Positions 3,850 through 7,169 of a DNA stretch of 7,169 nucleotides are shown here, piece by piece. The stretch comes from Lentihominibacter faecis. GTDB taxonomy: Bacteria > Bacillota > Clostridia > Peptostreptococcales > Anaerovoracaceae. The translations under genes and the position numbers were made by a program. The first letter of the stretch is position 1; each line of letters starts with the position of its first letter. Location of the stretch: contig NZ_JACRWC010000049.1 of assembly GCF_014306095.1 (NCBI RefSeq), positions 1 to 7,169 on the forward strand. The letters run 5' to 3'. Under the pieces are notes generated by a model. The model ran no database searches. It had not been told where the DNA came from and saw only the letters and a program-made list of their open reading frames with translations.

Positions 3850-6800
3850 TTATGGAGCAGTTGTCGCGTGCGATTCCTGTGTTGTTGGAGGATTGGTCGT
3901 TGGTGCCTTTGTCGTAGCCTTTGTGATCTGTTCCGTCGTATTCTCCACTACGGAGCTTGCAGTCGTTTCGTCTGCTGAGTCACCGGTCTTGGTGAGAGAT
4001 GTCTTGGAGTAAGTACCATCTACATAATATTCGCCATTTACGTTCTTAACGTTGCTAGGCTTTTCGCGGAAGGATGCTGTCGGCAGATCTGCACAAATTC
4101 GACTCATCATGTTTTTCCAGAAAGTTGCCGAAGCACTACCACCGTCGTTGAGCTTGATATTGATATCGTTACCCATCCAGACTCCTGCAGTGTACTGCGG
4201 TGTGAATCCTACGAACCACAGGTCGTACTTGTCAGTTGTCGTACCAGTCTTACCGCCGGATGGCTGGTTGCTGATCCGTGCGTTCTTACCAAGACCTTCT
4301 GTAACAACACTGTGAAGGATGTCTGTCATGATCCATGCAACACCTTCATCGTATACGCGTTCTTCTTCAGCAGTCTTCTCGAAGAGTACTTCGTCGCTCG
4401 AATTGAGGACCTTCGTGTATGCGATCGGCGTCTTATAAACACCGCCGTTCGGGAAGATGGCGTATGCTGCTGTCATTTCCATCGGGGAGATACCGTTGGT
4501 CATACCGCCCAGCGCCAGAGCTGCTGCATTCAGGTCGTTTACATCGCCTTCTTCATCGACTGTTGTGACACCTTCTTTTTTCAGCATGGATGCGGAGTAT
4601 TCTGCACCAATCTGCTGGAAGGTTTTAACGGAGCAGGTGTTTACCGACTGCTGTACTGCATGTCTTAATGTCATCTGACCTTTATAACCGGAGTACCAGT
4701 TCTTCGGCCAGGCTTTCCCGTTGTTCTTCACTGGTGCATCGTTGATGACGCTTCCAGCTGTGATATAGTCTCCCCAGTCACTTCCGTCACTGTTGTTAAG
4801 CTTCATCTTTTTATTATCCTGTGCATATTCATAACTCATCTGCAAAGCAGGACCGTAGCTTGCGATCGGCTTGATGGAGGATCCAGGCTGACGTGCGCTG
4901 GTCGCTCTGTTGTAAAGCTGTTTGCCCTTGGCACCACGGCCACCCATCATGGCTTTGATCTCACCTGTGGAGTTTTCCAGCACCACGGTAGCAGCCTGTG
5001 GCTGACGGACCTTCTGCTTGATGCTGTAGTTGTTGCTGGAAACTACCAGATTATCGCCGTTTGCAACAAAGAACTCAGGATAGTCCTTGAAGAACTTTGC
5101 AGAAATCACGGCATTGCCGCTGCTGTCTCTTGTCGTATATCCCTGCGGGATGGAAAGTGCACCACTTTCGATGAAGTAGAATACATTTCCTTCCTGCGTG
5201 TACATTCCCTTGAACTGGATGCTGACATCCGCCTGTCCGTTGACTTCGGTGTCGTAGATGTCCAGACGTTTCTTTGCATAAATCGTAAGGCTGCCGTCAG
5301 CGTTTTTCTTGTACTCGTCGCTTGACAGAGTGAATTCTCCCTTATCGTTTATGTAATAGGAGTAAGGCCGCAGCATCAGTGTGCCGTTTTTGGTCAGGAT
5401 GTTGTTGTTCTTATCTTTTCGGACGGAACGGATGCCGGAGTAGTTGCTGTCTTTGGCAAATTCGTCTTCTACGATATTCTGGATATCGGAGTCCATCGTG
5501 GTGTAGATCTTCAGTCCATTGGTGTAGATCATATCTCGCGCATCAGCACGGCTGATCCCGTATTCCGACACGATGTCATCGGTCAGCTGATCAATGGCGT
5601 AATCGGTAAAGTAGGAAGATTCATCTGCGCTGTCAGAAACGCCGACTTTGATATGGTTCTGCAGGTCGTCATTCAGTGCGTCGTCTCTGGCACTGTCGGA
5701 AATATAACCTTCTTCTGCCATGTTTTTCAGTACGGCGTCACGTCTGTCCTTGGAGATCTCTCCATTGTACAGATACGTAACGGAATCCGTGCTGGAAATC
5801 ACCGGCAGTCCCGATGGATTGGATCCGTCGTAAATCGCCTGTACCAGCGCATACGAAGTTGGGGACTTCGGAAGCGCTGCCAGGGATGCGCATTCTAGCG
5901 TGTCAAGATCTTTGGCATCCTTGGAGAAATATGCCTGGGATGCAGCTTCGATCCCGTAGGAATTGAATCCCAGGGAAATCGTATTCAGGTAAGCTTCCAT
6001 GATCTGCTTCTTGGAAAGGTTCTTCTCCAGGATGATGGTGTAATAAGCTTCTGTGATTTTTCTGCTCATGGAGCGCTGACTCTTGATGTCGGACAGATAT
6101 ACGTTTCTGGCTAACTGCTGGGTAACCGTACTGGTACCGCTGATCTGTCCGCCGCCAAAGATACTGTCTTTTACTGCGCCCACCAGTCTGATATAGTTGA
6201 AGCCGCTGTGTTTCCAGAACTTCTTGTCTTCGATGGAAACGATGGCATTGACCATGTCTTCAGGAATCTCATCATATTCCAGAATGGTTCGGTTTCCTTC
6301 GGAGAAATAGAGGTTTTCAATTTCGTTTCCTTCTGAATCGTACATCGTAGAGCGCTGCGACAGCATGCTGTAGATGTCGTCTGTGTTTACATTGGAAGTA
6401 GATGTAGTAACCAGGATAACACCGACGTAAACGCCAACTCCCATAATGAGTGTCAGTATTGCGGTAAGTCCCAGTTTAACGATCTTTTTCCAGGTGCTCT
6501 GAGGTGGCATCGGTTTTCTCGGACCGCCGCCTCCATGCTTCCCGAAACCTGCTTTTTTTTCGATCGCTTCCAATTTATGCTGTGCATTCCTTACGTGCGG
6601 GTTGTTAGTGATCTTGTCGCGTCCATTGTGCGATGCACCTTGACGTGGATTAGCGCTGCGCCGTGCATTGCCGCTTCTCATGTTGGTTGCAGACGCACGG
6701 GATGACTGTGCATTGTAGCTGTTCTGATTTGCAGCAGGTCTTGCAGCTCCAGGATTTCTGGAGGCTGTGCCGTTTCCCTGATTTCTATGTACAGTAGTCC

Positions 6801-7026
6801 TCTGTCCCTGCGGCCGCTGACTTTGTGGTCTTTGACCTTGAACTCTCTGTCCCTGCGGACGCTGCGGCTGCGATCTGCGAGGGGCTGGTGATGAAGAATT
6901 TCTGTTGCCGGCTGGATTCGAAGGCCGTCTTTGCTGAAGCGCGGAAGGCTGGTCGAACTTGGCGAAAAATTCATCTATGTCATCTTTGTTATTATTGAAG
7001 TTATTATTTTTGTAGTTGTCTGCCAA
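3850..7026 (-). CDS. Class A penicillin-binding protein (PBP1A type), bifunctional glycosyltransferase/transpeptidase
   Basis: A 1058-residue membrane-anchored enzyme that polymerises lipid II and cross-links peptidoglycan outside the membrane. Order: an N-terminal cytoplasmic region (1-180) that is Asn-rich, then Arg/Gln/Pro-rich with short RPQGQR-like repeats (~56-76); one membrane segment (~183-207); a GT51 domain with EDKKFWKH (catalytic Glu 266, His 273), GTSTVTQQLARN (297-308) and EKNLSKKQIMEAYLN (334-348); then a transpeptidase domain with SSIK (nucleophile Ser 716, Lys 719), SVN (794-796) and KTGT (926-929). Residues ~530-675 interrupt the start of the transpeptidase region compared with pneumococcal PBP1a. 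The C-terminus (~1019-1058) is Thr-rich and low-complexity. The start is TTG (7024-7026), supported by a perfect AGGAGG eight bases upstream. All catalytic motifs are intact, so it should be active. It is longer than usual for the class (about 700-900). Likely monocistronic, and convergent with spoVA; no functional link to sporulation is shown. Confidence 0.95.
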   Translation of the reverse strand: MADNYKNNNFNNNKDDIDEFFAKFDQPSALQQRRPSNPAGNRNSSSPAPRRSQPQRPQGQRVQGQRPQSQRPQGQRTTVHRNQGNGTASRNPGAARPAANQNSYNAQSSRASATNMRSGNARRSANPRQGASHNGRDKITNNPHVRNAQHKLEAIEKKAGFGKHGGGGPRKPMPPQSTWKKIVKLGLTAILTLIMGVGVYVGVILVTTSTSNVNTDDIYSMLSQRSTMYDSEGNEIENLYFSEGNRTILEYDEIPEDMVNAIVSIEDKKFWKHSGFNYIRLVGAVKDSIFGGGQISGTSTVTQQLARNVYLSDIKSQRSMSRKITEAYYTIILEKNLSKKQIMEAYLNTISLGFNSYGIEAASQAYFSKDAKDLDTLECASLAALPKSPTSYALVQAIYDGSNPSGLPVISSTDSVTYLYNGEISKDRRDAVLKNMAEEGYISDSARDDALNDDLQNHIKVGVSDSADESSYFTDYAIDQLTDDIVSEYGISRADARDMIYTNGLKIYTTMDSDIQNIVEDEFAKDSNYSGIRSVRKDKNNNILTKNGTLMLRPYSYYINDKGEFTLSSDEYKKNADGSLTIYAKKRLDIYDTEVNGQADVSIQFKGMYTQEGNVFYFIESGALSIPQGYTTRDSSGNAVISAKFFKDYPEFFVANGDNLVVSSNNYSIKQKVRQPQAATVVLENSTGEIKAMMGGRGAKGKQLYNRATSARQPGSSIKPIASYGPALQMSYEYAQDNKKMKLNNSDGSDWGDYITAGSVINDAPVKNNGKAWPKNWYSGYKGQMTLRHAVQQSVNTCSVKTFQQIGAEYSASMLKKEGVTTVDEEGDVNDLNAAALALGGMTNGISPMEMTAAYAIFPNGGVYKTPIAYTKVLNSSDEVLFEKTAEEERVYDEGVAWIMTDILHSVVTEGLGKNARISNQPSGGKTGTTTDKYDLWFVGFTPQYTAGVWMGNDINIKLNDGGSASATFWKNMMSRICADLPTASFREKPSNVKNVNGEYYVDGTYSKTSLTKTGDSADETTASSVVENTTEQITKATTKAPTTNPPTTQESHATTAP

Positions 7027-7034
7027 AATACTTT

Positions 7035-7040
7035 CCTCCT
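7035..7040 (-). promoter_or_regulatory. Consensus ribosome binding site fixing the TTG start of the PBP gene
   Basis: AGGAGG on the - strand lies eight bases upstream of the TTG at 7024-7026. The perfect site and ideal spacing justify choosing this rare start codon. Within the N-terminal region the next in-frame Met is residue 116 (MRSGN), far from any such site. Confidence 0.88.
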
Positions 7041-7058
7041 GTGAACATAATCATCGTA

Positions 7059-7067
7059 ATTATACCA
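7059..7067 (-). promoter_or_regulatory. Extended -10 promoter of the PBP gene
   Basis: On the - strand this is TGGTATAAT, a perfect -10 hexamer with an extended TG. The -35 region about 17 bp upstream (TTTTAA, complement of 7082-7087) matches TTGACA at only three positions. Transcription should start near 7052, giving a ~25-base leader that carries the AGGAGG site. The nine bases are identical to the maf promoter core. Confidence 0.7.
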
Positions 7068-7101
7068 TAGACCGGGAAAAATTAAAAGAAAAACGGGGCG
7101 C

Positions 7102-7130
7102 TTTACAAAAACAACACAATGGAAAATAAT
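7102..7130 (+). promoter_or_regulatory. Probable divergent sigma-A promoter facing the right edge
   Basis: TTTACA (7102-7107, five of six to TTGACA) and AATAAT (7125-7130, five of six to TATAAT) are separated by exactly 17 bp on the + strand. The start would be near 7137, driving a gene that begins beyond the window. It sits back to back with the PBP promoter. The sequence is AT-rich, so a chance match is possible. Confidence 0.45.
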
Positions 7131-7169
7131 GGACGATAACAAGACCTTCGTTGGTGATGTGTGGAAAGT

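Noticed and set aside
3703..4012. Short + strand frames over the terminator and PBP C-terminus
   Set aside because: They cross a strong hairpin, are antisense to the Thr-rich tail, and show Cys/Arg-rich shadow composition.
6678..6974. 98-codon - strand frame inside the PBP gene
   Set aside because: It is an alternative frame of the low-complexity PBP tail with no ribosome site.

Overview
This 7.2 kb piece comes from an endospore-forming, low- to mid-GC Firmicute, most likely a clostridial gut anaerobe (Lachnospiraceae-like). That is an inference from three things: a class III fructose-1,6-bisphosphatase, the three-gene spoVACDE sporulation cassette, and a large class A penicillin-binding protein with an Asn/Gln/Arg-rich cytoplasmic tail and a Thr-rich C-terminus. 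The first 19 bases are not genomic. They are an exact copy of the Tn5/Nextera mosaic-end adapter, so the window starts at an untrimmed contig end.

Layout, left to right: (1) the C-terminal ~148 codons of fbp (+), cut by the contig end. (2) A 393-bp convergent intergenic region with two different tandem-repeat arrays, of 31-bp and 30-bp period, on either side of a bidirectional intrinsic terminator. (3) maf (-), a housekeeping nucleotide pyrophosphatase. (4) A compact divergent promoter region in which a near-consensus forespore sigma-G promoter for spoVA overlaps an extended -10 promoter for maf. (5) spoVAC-spoVAD-spoVAE (+), whose products move dipicolinic acid across the inner forespore/spore membrane. 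(6) A 219-bp convergent region with a degenerate GC-rich repeat and a strong GAAA-tetraloop terminator. (7) A 1058-residue bifunctional peptidoglycan glycosyltransferase/transpeptidase (-). (8) A 143-bp upstream region with its own extended -10 promoter and a probable divergent promoter for a gene beyond the right edge.

The genes are mostly well-known families, and I see no clear new multi-gene system. The points most worth a second look are the overlapping sigma-G and vegetative promoters at 1468-1500, with a probably leaderless maf mRNA; the paired repeat arrays sharing an 11-bp core in the 3' regions of two convergent genes; an insertion in SpoVAD; and a ~145-residue insertion plus a 180-residue disordered tail in the PBP.
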